Below, piece after piece: positions 33,081 through 42,244 of a DNA stretch of 64,000 nt. Both the position numbers and the translations under genes were made by a program. How positions within the stretch are numbered: position 1 is the first letter of the stretch; each line of letters begins with the position of its first letter. This stretch comes from Calditrichales bacterium MX18-03 (lineage in GTDB: Bacteria > Bacillota > Clostridia > Lutisporales > Lutisporaceae): NCBI GenBank assembly GCA_021083345.1, contig JAJGRE010000007.1, forward strand, positions 1-64,000, in the 5' to 3' direction. The notes below the pieces were generated by a model that saw only the letters and a list, made by a program, of their open reading frames with translations, ran no database searches and was not told where the DNA came from.

Positions 33081-33773
33081 ATGGCATTGAAGCTGATTGA
33101 CCTCTCTCAGGAAATCTTTCAGGGCATGTCCGTTTTTCCCATGCATCAGAATACCTTCATCATGACCAATATGACCCATGAAGAAAACATGAACAGGACC
33201 GGCAGCAAAACCCTGGGCTTTTCTGCACGGAATCTACTGATCAGTGAGCATGGCGGCACCCACTGCGACGCAGTATGGGAATACAAGCCCAGCGGTCTTA
33301 CCATTGACAAAATGCCTCTGCATTATTTCTGGGGCAGCGCCATATGCCTTGACCTGTCCCATGTGCCGGCCAGCCGTTATATAACGCCCTCGGACCTGGA
33401 GCAAGCGCTGAGAAAATCCGGCCAAAGCATTGAAAAGGGCGATATCGTCCTGATCTATACCGGTCACTATGACCGGAACTTCGGAACGGACAAATGGCAA
33501 ACCGCCTATACCGGGCTGAACAAGGAAGCGGCTGAATGGCTTGCCGTCAGAGGCGCTGTCAACATAGGAGTAGATGCGCCCGCCATTGACCATCCCGAGG
33601 ATCTGGATTTCTCCGGCCACCTGATCTGCGGTAAATATGATATCTCCAATACCGAGAACCTCTGCAACCTCGACAAGGTGGTCAACAAGCGGTTCATCTA
33701 CATCGGCCTCCCTTTGAAGATTCGGGACGGCTCCGGCTCACCCATTCGCGCCGTGGCTTTAGTAGAGGAATAG
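33081..33773 (+). CDS. Cyclase/kynurenine-formamidase/isatin-hydrolase superfamily protein
   Basis: 230 aa of the PF04199 cyclase family. The metal motif is SEHGGTHCDAVW (HxGTHxD), with a first acidic/His region LIDLSQEI and later GVDAPAIDHPE. Family members hydrolyse amide or lactam bonds, such as N-formylkynurenine or the ring of isatin, with Mn or Zn. It is divergent from the purine operon and followed by the PucR gene in convergent orientation. Opening of 4-imidazolone to formiminoglycine would be chemically similar to isatin hydrolysis, so it is my preferred imidazolonase candidate; this is inference. Confidence 0.82.
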   Translation: MALKLIDLSQEIFQGMSVFPMHQNTFIMTNMTHEENMNRTGSKTLGFSARNLLISEHGGTHCDAVWEYKPSGLTIDKMPLHYFWGSAICLDLSHVPASRYITPSDLEQALRKSGQSIEKGDIVLIYTGHYDRNFGTDKWQTAYTGLNKEAAEWLAVRGAVNIGVDAPAIDHPEDLDFSGHLICGKYDISNTENLCNLDKVVNKRFIYIGLPLKIRDGSGSPIRAVALVEE

Positions 33774-33781
33774 GGATGAAT

Positions 33782-33805
33782 AAAGGACACTGTGAAGTGT
33801 CCTTT
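33782..33805. terminator. Bidirectional terminator
   Basis: Perfect ten-bp stem AAAGGACACT / AGTGTCCTTT with a GTGA loop between the convergent cyclase and PucR genes. It touches the PucR stop codon. Confidence 0.8.
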
Positions 33806-35501
33806 AGCTTTTCTTACCCTCTATGATATTCATGATCTTCAGTCCGATCTCCAGGTTCAGGCGGTCACTGGGGGATCGGAGGTCGATGCCGGCAACCTGC
33901 TGAATCCGCTGCAGCCTGTATAAGATGGTATTGTAATGGGTATACAATGTCTCGGCCATTTTCTTCAAGTTCCCGTTGGTCTCGAAATAAGCCTGCAGTG
34001 TGGGGATAAACTCCGTCCGTTTCTTCCTGTCATACTCGATCAGGGGATAAACCGTGGTCTTGTAGAACATCTCCAGTTCACTGTTCAGGCTCTCATTGCA
34101 GAGTATTTTATAAACACCCAGACTTTCAAAATGAATGACCCGTTTTTCACTGTCAAAGCTGCCGAGAGTCAGAGCCTTACGGGCCTCATTGTAGCTTTTC
34201 CAAAGCTCCCTTGGGTTGACGTAATGCCTGCCGATACCAATGGTGATCTTCGTTTTATAATACTTCGCATCTACGATTTTGACGATCTTTTCTCCTGTCT
34301 TTTCCGGCTTACTCATTGCTGAAACCCGCTCGGAATCTTCACTGGCCTGAAGCAGAATAATGATGCTGTCGCTTTTTTCACCTATGACGAACTTCTCGTT
34401 CTGCTGCTTCAACACCGTCTCTACTTCCTGAATGATGCTGTTCTTATACTGGTTGAAAAGATCCTTTGCCGTCATCTCCTGATCCTTTTTCCGCGGCTCA
34501 TTGCTCTCTACGCTGACCACCATGACGGTATAGCCGCCTTTTTCCTCCAGGTCGAAAAAATGGGCTCTTTCAAAAGCCAGGCTCTGCATGGAGGCATCTC
34601 TGGAAAGCAGATTCTCCAAAAACTCCATCCTGTAACGGCTTTCCACCTGGTAGACAGACATCCGTTTGACGATTTCCAATGCGATGACCGTCGACGCCGT
34701 CTCCAGTATCCTGAGATCCAGGGTGCCAATGGGTTTGTTGAGCTCCCAAAGCATGATGCAGCCGTAGACCTGATTGGAGGCAAGGATCGGAACGTTCAGT
34801 CTGGAAACCAGTCTGCCGTTTATGTTATCGGTGCTTTCAAAGGCCTCATCCATGTATTTCCCAAAAAGGTCATTAAGCCGCTCTTCACGGTAAACGATGG
34901 GCAGAAGATTTTTTGTGAGGACTTGTCCGCTTTCCGTTCCGTCTTCTCCCTCATTGCCGCCGAAAATGCAATCCTTTATGACGACAGGGTTCTCTATGGT
35001 ATTGTAAATGGCCTTTGCTATCTCTTTAAGCCCCCCCCCGTTCAGTACGATATCCGTCAGATAATTGTGGGTCTTTTCCAGCTTCACGATGATAGCGGCC
35101 TGCTTGTTGAAAATATGGGAAGAGAGGGTGTTGGTTATCTCGGAGAAAGGCACTTTGGGATCCAATTCGATGAGCGGGAACCCGCACCGTTCCGCCGCCT
35201 CCACCAGACGGCTGTCCAAGCCCGTTGCAAAGCTGCCGGTCTTCACTGCAAGACCCGCCAAACCCTTCCTGTGCAGCTTTTTGATAAGCTCATCATATTG
35301 TTCGGATATACTGCTCATAGCCAGTACGGTCGTCAGGAGCAGTTCGCCCTCTCCCACCCAGTCGGCAATTTCACAATCCGCCATAATATTGAGCTGTGTT
35401 ATGATATTGCCTGCACCTGCATTCCCTGCTATCAGTTTGGAGGTCTTCAGCGGTTCCATTTCCAATGCTTCCCTGATGGTAATCCCACGTTCCTTCAGCA
35501 T
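33804..35501 (-). CDS. PucR-family transcriptional regulator of purine catabolism
   Basis: 565 aa. The N-terminal PucR domain starts ITIREALEMEPLKTSKLIAG and includes WVGEGELLLTT; a central GAF-like region and a GGDEF-like CdaR middle domain follow. The C-terminal HTH is FIPTLQAYFETNGNLKKMAE followed by TLYTHYNTILYRLQRI, typical of PucR/CdaR proteins. In B. subtilis PucR activates purine degradation genes in response to allantoin-type metabolites. Here it most likely controls the adjoining divergent operons. The coding DNA includes a run of nine C (G on the coding strand) at 35032-35040, a possible slippage site. Start ATG follows GAGGTGGCACT. Confidence 0.9.
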   Translation of the reverse strand: MLKERGITIREALEMEPLKTSKLIAGNAGAGNIITQLNIMADCEIADWVGEGELLLTTVLAMSSISEQYDELIKKLHRKGLAGLAVKTGSFATGLDSRLVEAAERCGFPLIELDPKVPFSEITNTLSSHIFNKQAAIIVKLEKTHNYLTDIVLNGGGLKEIAKAIYNTIENPVVIKDCIFGGNEGEDGTESGQVLTKNLLPIVYREERLNDLFGKYMDEAFESTDNINGRLVSRLNVPILASNQVYGCIMLWELNKPIGTLDLRILETASTVIALEIVKRMSVYQVESRYRMEFLENLLSRDASMQSLAFERAHFFDLEEKGGYTVMVVSVESNEPRKKDQEMTAKDLFNQYKNSIIQEVETVLKQQNEKFVIGEKSDSIIILLQASEDSERVSAMSKPEKTGEKIVKIVDAKYYKTKITIGIGRHYVNPRELWKSYNEARKALTLGSFDSEKRVIHFESLGVYKILCNESLNSELEMFYKTTVYPLIEYDRKKRTEFIPTLQAYFETNGNLKKMAETLYTHYNTILYRLQRIQQVAGIDLRSPSDRLNLEIGLKIMNIIEGKKS

Positions 35502-35536
35502 AGTGCCACCTCTTCGCCATTTATTGTGAATAAAAG

Positions 35537-35565
35537 CCTGCCACGATAGAACCGTGACAGGCTGC
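35537..35565 (-). terminator. lysS terminator
   Basis: Minus-strand hairpin AGCCTGTCACG / CGTGGCAGGCT (11 bp, one G-T pair) with a 7-nt loop followed by TTTTATT, directly after the lysS stop codon. Confidence 0.85.
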
Positions 35566-35569
35566 CTGC

Positions 35570-37060
35570 TTACGCCAGGGGCTTCATTGTCGGGAATAGA
35601 ATAACGTCTCTTATGGAATAAGCGTCTGTCAGGAACATGATGATCCGGTCTATGCCAATCCCCATCCCGCCGGTGGGCGGCATCCCTACTTCAAGGGAGT
35701 TGACAAAGTCATCATCCATCATATAGGCTTCATCATCACCAAGCTCCTTTTCACGGGCTTGCTGGTCAAAGCGCTCCTGCTGGTCGATGGGGTCATTGAG
35801 TTCTGAGTAAGCGTTGGCTACCTCTCTGGCAAAAATAAAGGCTTCAAAACGCTCCGTCATCATAGGATCGTCGTTCTTCTTCTTCGTCAGGGGGGAGATT
35901 TCAACGGGATAGTCGATGATAAAAGTAGGCTGGATCAAATGCTTTTCGGCATATACCTCGAAAGCTGCGTTCAGGATATCACCCTTTGTGCAGTCCTTCA
36001 AATCCTTCTTCAGCTCATCCACGACCTTCAGCTGCTTTGCCATTTCTCTGGCTTCTTCATCTGTATTGATCGCGTTGAAGTCCACATTTGCATATTTCTT
36101 AACCGCATCCATCATGGTCAAGCGGGTCCATGGCGGTGTCAAATCAATTTCCGTGCCTTGATAGTTGACCTTGGTGGTTCCCAAGGCAACTTGTGCACAG
36201 TGTGCCACCAGGTTTTCGCAAAGCTCCATCATGTCCTTGTAGTCTGCATAGGCCTGGTACAGCTCGATCATGGTAAACTCGGGGTTATGGCGGACATCGA
36301 TACCCTCGTTCCGGAAGTCCTTGCCCATTTCATAAACCCGTTCGAAACCGCCGACAATCAGGCGCTTCAGGTAAAGCTCCGTTGCAATTCGGAGGTATAA
36401 GTCTATATCAAGGGCATTGCTGTGCGTAATGAAGGGTCTGGCTGCCGCTCCGCTGGCTATGGTGGAAAGGATTGGCGTATCCACCTCTATGTATCCTATT
36501 GCATCAAGGTATTCCCTGATGGCCTTAATGATCTTGGTTCTCTTGATGAAGGTATCACGTACGTTCTCATTGACGATCAGGTCGACATAACGCTGTCTGT
36601 AACGAAGCTCGGTATCCTTCAGTCCATGCCACTTTTCAGGCAGCGGCTGCAAGGACTTGCAAAGCAGCACCAGTTCCTTCACATGCACCGAGATCTCACC
36701 TTTCCTGGTCTTGAAAACGAATCCCTTGATACCGACAATATCCCCGATGTCATAGGTCTTAAACAGCTTGTATGCTTCTTCACCGATTTCATCCTGCTTT
36801 ATATACGCTTGTATTCTTCCGTTTCTGTCCAATATATCGCAGAAGGAAGCCTTTCCCATATCTCTGAAGGACATGATCCTACCGGCAATGGAGACATCCT
36901 TGCCGTCCATCTCCTCGAAATGGTCCTTGATATCGTTTGAGTGGTGCGTCTGATCGTATTTCAGTATCTCAAAGGGATTCTTACCGATGGCCTTCAAGTG
37001 CTCCAGCTTATCCCTTCTGATCTTCAGTACCTCACTTAAGTTCAATTCTTCATTTGACAT
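35570..37060 (-). CDS. lysS: Lysyl-tRNA synthetase, class II
   Basis: 496 aa with an N-terminal OB-fold anticodon-binding domain (about 60-140) and a class II catalytic core: motif 2 [18 protein letters not shown] and motif 3 [13 protein letters not shown]. It charges tRNA-Lys. It follows greA by 14 nt, a common Firmicute pair, and the two share the greA promoter. No T-box signature precedes them. Confidence 0.97.
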   Translation of the reverse strand: MSNEELNLSEVLKIRRDKLEHLKAIGKNPFEILKYDQTHHSNDIKDHFEEMDGKDVSIAGRIMSFRDMGKASFCDILDRNGRIQAYIKQDEIGEEAYKLFKTYDIGDIVGIKGFVFKTRKGEISVHVKELVLLCKSLQPLPEKWHGLKDTELRYRQRYVDLIVNENVRDTFIKRTKIIKAIREYLDAIGYIEVDTPILSTIASGAAARPFITHSNALDIDLYLRIATELYLKRLIVGGFERVYEMGKDFRNEGIDVRHNPEFTMIELYQAYADYKDMMELCENLVAHCAQVALGTTKVNYQGTEIDLTPPWTRLTMMDAVKKYANVDFNAINTDEEAREMAKQLKVVDELKKDLKDCTKGDILNAAFEVYAEKHLIQPTFIIDYPVEISPLTKKKNDDPMMTERFEAFIFAREVANAYSELNDPIDQQERFDQQAREKELGDDEAYMMDDDFVNSLEVGMPPTGGMGIGIDRIIMFLTDAYSIRDVILFPTMKPLA

Positions 37061-37074
37061 GGCTGCGATTCCCC

Positions 37075-37548
37075 CTACTTTTTAATGCTTAGAATTTGAT
37101 ATTTGATGATCCCGTCCGGCACCAAGATATCCACTACGCTGCCGACCGGTTTTCCTATCAATGCTTTTCCAACGGGTGATTCATTTGATATCTTCAAATT
37201 GATGGGATCTGCCTCTGCAGAGCCGACAATGGCGTATTCCACTTCATCACCGAATTCGATATCCTTAAGCGTTACTTTGTTTCCGACGCTGACCGTATCG
37301 GTCTGAATATCGTCCTCATCTATAACTTTCGCTGTTTTCAATATGTTTTCGATCTGGGCAATGCGGCCTTCCACAAAGGCTTGTTCATTTTTGGCTTCAT
37401 CATACTCGGAGTTCTCGGAAATATCACCGAAAGCCAAGGCCTGTTTGATCCTTAATGCCACTTCTGCACGCCGCTTGCTTTTCAGATAGTCCAGTTCCTC
37501 TTCCAACTTGGCAAGCCCTTCTATGGTTAAGATATTTTGTTTACTCAC
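37075..37548 (-). CDS. greA: Transcription elongation factor GreA
   Basis: 157 aa. An N-terminal coiled coil (about 1-75) has the acidic tip in [16 protein letters not shown], and the C-terminal FKBP-like domain includes [13 protein letters not shown]. It rescues backtracked RNA polymerase. The start is GTG with AGGAG 3-4 nt upstream. It is led by a strong promoter and a leader of about 240 nt. Confidence 0.96.
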   Translation of the reverse strand: MSKQNILTIEGLAKLEEELDYLKSKRRAEVALRIKQALAFGDISENSEYDEAKNEQAFVEGRIAQIENILKTAKVIDEDDIQTDTVSVGNKVTLKDIEFGDEVEYAIVGSAEADPINLKISNESPVGKALIGKPVGSVVDILVPDGIIKYQILSIKK

Positions 37549-37749
37549 TATCTCCTGCCTCCCGACTTCTAAAAAATTAAAATGCTTTATGATCCCGATA
37601 CTAAAAAATGGAATTATTTGTTTATCCTTTCATAAGTTTAATGATAATATATGTCTTCTATTATTTTTTATTCTGTGAATGTATTGCTTTTTTTCCGTAA
37701 AATGTATCAGCAAAATGAATGGGACGCATTGCACCCATAACTTGAAACC

Positions 37750-37772
37750 AGCAGGCTGCACCTGCGCCTGCT
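37750..37772 (-). promoter_or_regulatory. Hairpin in greA-lysS leader
   Basis: Seven-bp perfect stem AGCAGGC / GCCTGCT early in the ~240-nt untranslated leader. There is no T-run, so a role in mRNA stability or pausing is possible. The rest of the leader is AT-rich without recognisable structure. Confidence 0.4.
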
Positions 37773-37797
37773 TGCCGTTCTCATACTTTATTTGTTA

Positions 37798-37826
37798 ATT
37801 ATAATGTAGTCATCTTGTTATGTCAA
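37798..37826 (-). promoter_or_regulatory. greA-lysS promoter
   Basis: Consensus sigma-A promoter: -35 TTGACA (37821-37826), 17-nt spacer, -10 TATAAT (37798-37803). The -35 overlaps the end of the upstream gene. Confidence 0.85.
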
Positions 37827-38680
37827 GAGTTAAGAACGCCGGAGCCCTTCAAATAGATATAAGGGAACCTTCTGATAAATTCCACATAGCTGTCCTTCCC
37901 ATAAAGCTGTCTGGCCACCGTCAGAAGGGCATCATTATAAGCTGCCGTCCTGTTGGATTCAGTCGTGTCCTTTAAAGGCTCATTCCACAGTATGACCGAC
38001 TCTGCCTTTCTGAAAAGGCCTGCGGCACCGCATTTGCCCAGGATAAGCTTGCCGGCCATCATGGCCTCAAGACCGGCCAGCTGTGTTTTCTCATCCACGA
38101 TGATCACGTCGCAGGCCTTGATCAGGCCGCCTAGATCCTTGGTAAAGACAGCAGAGATCCCCTTCTTCCGGATAAGCTTGTCAAAAACCGCCTTCTTCTC
38201 TACAGCCGTCAGACTGCCGCTTTCGTACAACATCACGCACGCAGCGTCTTCCGACAGGATATCCAAGGTGTGCTGATTGATTTCGTCTACGGCAAAGCCG
38301 ATGTTTTTCCATAGCAGGTTTTCACCTGTATCCCCGCTTAGCTTCAGCACTGCGGCATAGGTCTTGATTGCCTGTACTTCTGCCATTGCTTCGTAGCCCA
38401 AGCCGCCGCGCTGCCAGCCCAAAAGTACTTCTGCCGGTAATCCGGCAGAACCGGCGGCAGCAAGTTCAATATCCAGGCCATCGCATAGCCGGCTAAAGGC
38501 TTTGGCCATTCTTGCCTTTAGCCTGGGTTCTTCCATAACGGGAATGCTGATCACGTAAGCCCGGATTGTCTCTTCACCGATAGTAATCGAAAAGACGTCT
38601 TCCACCTTGGGACCTTTCAGAAAGCTAAGCAATTTAGGAAAACGACTGCTGTCTGCCATGACGATTGCGGCATTCAACAT
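37823..38680 (-). CDS. Protein of unknown function
   Basis: 285 aa, soluble, not recognised. It has an alpha/beta character: MLNAAIVMADSSRF at the start, VDEINQHTLDILSEDAACVM in the middle and a segment ACDVIIVDEKTQLAGLEAMM resembling a Rossmann or response-regulator-like fold. The end (KDSYVEFIRRFPYIYLKGSG) is compact. Start ATG has GGAGGGG upstream. It follows a terminator, so it has its own transcription, and its stop overlaps the greA promoter. Confidence 0.65.
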   Translation of the reverse strand: MLNAAIVMADSSRFPKLLSFLKGPKVEDVFSITIGEETIRAYVISIPVMEEPRLKARMAKAFSRLCDGLDIELAAAGSAGLPAEVLLGWQRGGLGYEAMAEVQAIKTYAAVLKLSGDTGENLLWKNIGFAVDEINQHTLDILSEDAACVMLYESGSLTAVEKKAVFDKLIRKKGISAVFTKDLGGLIKACDVIIVDEKTQLAGLEAMMAGKLILGKCGAAGLFRKAESVILWNEPLKDTTESNRTAAYNDALLTVARQLYGKDSYVEFIRRFPYIYLKGSGVLNS

Positions 38681-38725
38681 GGAAATCCCCTCCCGGCAAA
38701 AGGCTGTTATTAAGGATAAAAAACA

Positions 38726-38750
38726 GAACTATAAATCCAGTTTATAGTTC
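38726..38750 (-). terminator. Terminator of the HTH operon
   Basis: Minus-strand stem GAACTATAAA / TTTATAGTTC with a 5-nt loop followed by TGTTTTTT, directly after the 38770-39720 gene. Confidence 0.85.
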
Positions 38751-38769
38751 CTTTAATCATATTATGCAA

Positions 38770-39720
38770 TCAACCCATATATGCTTGCTTTTCCTTCCCC
38801 TTATATCGGTTCTCCTCAAAATAGATGACACGGGGCTCAAAATTGACATCCTTGAGCAATTCGAGGTATTCAGAAGGCTGCAATCCGCCGTCTTTTTTCC
38901 CCGATAATGCCACTAGCAGCGCTTCGATGACGTTGGTGCCGAAGGACCGGCCACCCAGATCGGGCGTTGAGGTCACCAGGGTATGGACACCGGTTCCCCT
39001 CATCCATTCAATATCTTCCTGTGTTACCGTATTGGTTACCATCATTTTCCCGTGCATCCCGGTTGGCATGTATTGTCTGATGTAGTGGAAGTCCCCTGCG
39101 ATAATGTCCGCTTCGTAAAAGAAACGGTCAATTCTTCCTGCTTTGCTGGCCCCTTTATTCTGCTCCTTACCGGTTGGATACAGCATTTCAAAGGGCAGTC
39201 TGCAGGCTATGGGTGCAATGACACTTGCGATCTTGTCCAACGCGCTCAAGGATTTTATGGGAATATTGATCCCCAAAGCCACCATCATGTCTCCCATGAC
39301 CAATTGGCATCCCAGATCACGAAAACCTTCTGCCATGCCGTATCGGTCGATGGCGGGCATGATAAATACTTTTTTACCGGATAAGCGTGTGACATGACGG
39401 TCAATATATCCAGGCAATTCTTTTTCAAGGGACATCTTCAACCCGGATCCGTCCACAATAGGGGTTTTCTTTGCCGCGTCCTGCATCGGTACGGCATCCT
39501 TTATCACATACCTGTTCTTGCCGGCCGCCAGGTAGGCATCTATCCCCCCCATGCCGAAGGCATCTACCGTACCGTCCAGTTCTTCAATCAGTTGAATGGC
39601 CTTCTGCAGGTCCCCGTCCGTACCGATCCTTTCGACAATGATATCTTCCCCGCCGATGACCAAGACAACCCGATGGTCTCTTTTTGAGGAACCGATACTG
39701 ACGCTTACCACATGTTTCAT
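38770..39720 (-). CDS. Conserved Clostridial protein annotated elsewhere as quinate 5-dehydrogenase-like
   Basis: 316 aa. It begins KHVVSVSIGSSKRDHRVV, then has FGMGGIDAYLAAG, and ends in a conserved STPDLGGRSFGTNVIEALLVAL block. I recall such proteins being labelled quinate 5-dehydrogenase, but I see no clear shikimate-dehydrogenase NAD-binding motif, so the label is weak. The GxGG-rich and GG motifs hint at nucleotide or sugar-phosphate binding. ATG 39720 follows AAAGGGG. It is translated directly after the HTH gene, 5 nt apart, and shares its promoter. Confidence 0.55.
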   Translation of the reverse strand: MKHVVSVSIGSSKRDHRVVLVIGGEDIIVERIGTDGDLQKAIQLIEELDGTVDAFGMGGIDAYLAAGKNRYVIKDAVPMQDAAKKTPIVDGSGLKMSLEKELPGYIDRHVTRLSGKKVFIMPAIDRYGMAEGFRDLGCQLVMGDMMVALGINIPIKSLSALDKIASVIAPIACRLPFEMLYPTGKEQNKGASKAGRIDRFFYEADIIAGDFHYIRQYMPTGMHGKMMVTNTVTQEDIEWMRGTGVHTLVTSTPDLGGRSFGTNVIEALLVALSGKKDGGLQPSEYLELLKDVNFEPRVIYFEENRYKGKEKQAYMG

Positions 39721-39725
39721 TTTTT

Positions 39726-40250
39726 TCACCCCTTTATCGTTTTCAATACCTGAGTCAATTGATGGAGATTGACCGACACATCCTCCCGGATAGGTGATCT
39801 GCCGATGTCCATCTCGACGATCTGATTGCCCAGCATGCCTCTTGCAACCCGGTTCCTGTAATCCGATGCCATGACGATGACCGCATCATAACGCTTGAAC
39901 CGGTTGATCAGTTCCATGATGCGGTTTGAAAGCTGTTCTCCGTTGCATTCGTTTACAAACTGCTGCCGTTCTTTTTCGGACATCAATAACCAATATTCAA
40001 CGCCAAAGTCTTTTAGTACATTTTCGATTTCCGCTTTATTTTTGATTGGGAAACCCACAGCAGCGATGCTTTGCCCCTTTCGGATCTCTCCCAGTCCCTC
40101 CAGCCTGGAAATAAAAGTTCGCTCAATGCCAAGCCTGGCTCCTACTTCCTGCTGCGAAAGGCCTGATGCACGCATCTCCAGTATCTCATTGATGGATCTT
40201 CCGATCCTGGTCATGCTGATGACCTTCTCACCGATCCGCAATAGCTCCAT
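39726..40250 (-). CDS. XRE-type helix-turn-helix regulator
   Basis: 174 aa. A helix-turn-helix lies at about 28-55 (GLSQQEVGARLGIERTFISR), followed by an alpha/beta domain with GFPIKNKAEIENVL and a DAVIVMASDYRNRVARGML block. ATG 40250 has GGGG upstream. Its promoter is overlapped by a 20-bp inverted repeat, which suggests autoregulation. It precedes the quinate-dehydrogenase-like gene; the two probably work together. Confidence 0.8.
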   Translation of the reverse strand: MELLRIGEKVISMTRIGRSINEILEMRASGLSQQEVGARLGIERTFISRLEGLGEIRKGQSIAAVGFPIKNKAEIENVLKDFGVEYWLLMSEKERQQFVNECNGEQLSNRIMELINRFKRYDAVIVMASDYRNRVARGMLGNQIVEMDIGRSPIREDVSVNLHQLTQVLKTIKG

Positions 40251-40281
40251 CTCTACACCCCGCTCTGCTGTATTATTGACT

Positions 40282-40301
40282 TGTACACCATTTTGTATAC
40301 A
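40282..40301. promoter_or_regulatory. Operator over the HTH promoter
   Basis: Inverted repeat TGTACACCATTTTGTATACA (arms TGTACAC / GTATACA, one mismatch) covering the -10 element. Likely the binding site of the downstream HTH protein. Confidence 0.55.
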
Positions 40302-40322
40302 TTTCACAGAGGAATGTGTAAA
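40294..40322 (-). promoter_or_regulatory. Promoter of the HTH operon
   Basis: Minus-strand -35 TTTACA (40317-40322), 17-nt spacer, -10 TATACA (40294-40299). Confidence 0.65.
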
Positions 40323-40353
40323 GCTCTCTGCACACGGCAAAGAGCTTTACACA
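40315..40353. terminator. Hairpin after dusB
   Basis: Perfect 13-bp stem TGTGTAAAGCTCT / AGAGCTTTACACA with a 13-nt loop directly after the dusB stop. It ends dusB transcription and also contains the -35 of the next promoter. No long T-run follows. Confidence 0.65.
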
Positions 40354-40357
40354 TTCT

Positions 40358-41323
40358 TTAATCTATCTGTCTCATATAGTCCAGCAGCAGCGCCTCTACA
40401 TCGGCTGCGGCGGTCATTGTAAATATCTCGCTTTTGATCCGTGTGCAACCCGGCAAGCCTTTCAGATACCACGCTGCATGCTTCCGCATCTCCTTTACGC
40501 CGTTTTCCTCACCTTTATAGCCCACTACCATTTTCATGTGCCTGAGGATCATCTCCACCCGTTCCGCCGCATCAGGCTCCGGCAGCAATACACCGCTTTC
40601 CAGATAGGCCGTTGTCCTCTTGAAAATCCATGGGTTTCCCTGTGCGCCCCGTCCAATCATGACGGCGTCACAGCCTGTCTCCTCCAACATGCGCTTGGCA
40701 TCCTGCGGTGAAAAGATATCTCCATTGCCTATGACCGGTATTTTCAAAGCACGCTTTACGTCCTTTATAATCAGCCAGTCCGCTGTCCCGCTGTAAAACT
40801 GCTCTCTGGTACGGCCATGGACCGTAACGGCTGCAGCACCTTCAGCCTCGGCAATGGCAGCAATCTGCACGGCATTGACAGATCCATCATCCCAGCCCTT
40901 CCTGATTTTTATCGTCACGGGTACTTGGACAGCCCGGCTCACTTGCCTGACGATCTCCCGTACCAGCTCCGGCCGCTTCATCAGCGCACTGCCGTCGCCG
41001 TTTTTGACGATTTTGGGGGTCGGGCAGCCCATATTGATGTCGATGATAGCTGCACCACGTGCCTCCACATCTTTTGCTGTGGCAGCCAGAATTCCTGGAT
41101 CGCTGCCGAAGATCTGAGCTGCCGCTGGCTTTTCCTCTTCTGCAATCACCAACAGCTCCCCGGTGTTTTCATTCTTATAATACAGGCCTTTGGCGCTGAC
41201 CATCTCGGTGTAGGTAAGGCCGCAATCCTGCCGTTTGCAAAGCTGGCGGAAGGCAAGGTCCGTTATGCCTGCCATGGGTGCCAGAAAAACATTGTTCCTG
41301 ATTTTTACGCTTCCTATTTGCAT
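40358..41323 (-). CDS. dusB: tRNA-dihydrouridine synthase
   Basis: 321 aa, DusB type. FMN TIM barrel with FLAPMAGITD, catalytic Cys in NMGCPTPKIVKNGDGSALM, TIKIRKGWDD, TVHGRTREQFYSG, GNGDI and MIGRGAQGNPWIF. It reduces uridines of tRNA. It is last of the birA, coaX, dusB row. Confidence 0.95.
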   Translation of the reverse strand: MQIGSVKIRNNVFLAPMAGITDLAFRQLCKRQDCGLTYTEMVSAKGLYYKNENTGELLVIAEEEKPAAAQIFGSDPGILAATAKDVEARGAAIIDINMGCPTPKIVKNGDGSALMKRPELVREIVRQVSRAVQVPVTIKIRKGWDDGSVNAVQIAAIAEAEGAAAVTVHGRTREQFYSGTADWLIIKDVKRALKIPVIGNGDIFSPQDAKRMLEETGCDAVMIGRGAQGNPWIFKRTTAYLESGVLLPEPDAAERVEMILRHMKMVVGYKGEENGVKEMRKHAAWYLKGLPGCTRIKSEIFTMTAAADVEALLLDYMRQID

Positions 41324-41352
41324 CTCTTACATCCTGTCCGGTGTTTAGTTAC

Positions 41353-42132
41353 TTATACTAAATTGTCCCTGTTTCGGTCATAAATTATACGGAGTCCTTC
41401 CAGGGTGAGCAGGCCGTTTACCACATCAATGGTCTCCGACTCCGGCGCAATCAGCTTGGAAAGGCCGCCTGTAGCGATGACCATGACCTTGTCGGTGCCA
41501 AGCTCCTTCTTCATACGCCTGACGATGTAATCCACCTGTCCGATATAGCCGTATACGATACCGGACTGCATGCTGTTGACAGTGTTCCGGCAGATGACGG
41601 ACTCCGGTTTTATCAGTTCTACTCTCGGCAGCTTGGCTGTTTTTTCAAAAAGTGCATCCATGGAGATACGGATCCCCGGGGATATGGCTCCACCCAGGTA
41701 TTCTCCGTTTTTGGAGACGGCGCAGTAGGTGGTGGCTGTTCCAAAGTCAACGATGATAACGGGTCCGCCGTATAAATCATAAGCGGCAACGGCGTTGACG
41801 ATCCTGTCGGCGCCCACCTCTTTGGGATTGTCATACTTGATATTAATCCCCGTTTTGATGCCGGGTCCGACGATCAGCGGATCCCCGTTGAAATACTTTC
41901 TGGACATATGCTCCAGCGTGTACATAATGGGAGGCACCACTGAAGAAATCACGACTGCCTTGATATCCGAAAAGCTGCAACCCTGATATGAAAAAAGCTG
42001 GTTGATCAGCATGCCGTATTCATCAGAGGTCTTCTGACGGTCTGTCGCTATCCTCCAGAAATTCAGCAGCTGCTTTTCTTTGTATAAGCCCAGCACAATA
42101 TTGGTATTTCCAACGTCAAAAACGAGTATCAT
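41353..42132 (-). CDS. coaX: Type III pantothenate kinase
   Basis: 259 aa. ASKHA-fold motifs: [13 protein letters not shown] (phosphate 1), [29 protein letters not shown] (phosphate 2) and ATGGLSKLI. It makes 4'-phosphopantothenate for coenzyme A. ATG 42132 has GGAG upstream; longer starts lack a site. Gene order birA-coaX-dusB is common in Clostridia. Confidence 0.95.
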   Translation of the reverse strand: MILVFDVGNTNIVLGLYKEKQLLNFWRIATDRQKTSDEYGMLINQLFSYQGCSFSDIKAVVISSVVPPIMYTLEHMSRKYFNGDPLIVGPGIKTGINIKYDNPKEVGADRIVNAVAAYDLYGGPVIIVDFGTATTYCAVSKNGEYLGGAISPGIRISMDALFEKTAKLPRVELIKPESVICRNTVNSMQSGIVYGYIGQVDYIVRRMKKELGTDKVMVIATGGLSKLIAPESETIDVVNGLLTLEGLRIIYDRNRDNLV

Positions 42133-42244
42133 TTTCTTACACTCCTTAGTCATTTGATAGGTCACAAAACCATTTTATTATATAATACTTCACAGCAATG
42201 CGCAACCACTTGTCCCCGGCCTTGTGCAATATGCTGCCGCCTTC

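Noticed and set aside
37549-37797. T-box upstream of greA-lysS
   Set aside because: No AGGGTGG-type T-box sequence or antiterminator/terminator pair is present in the leader.
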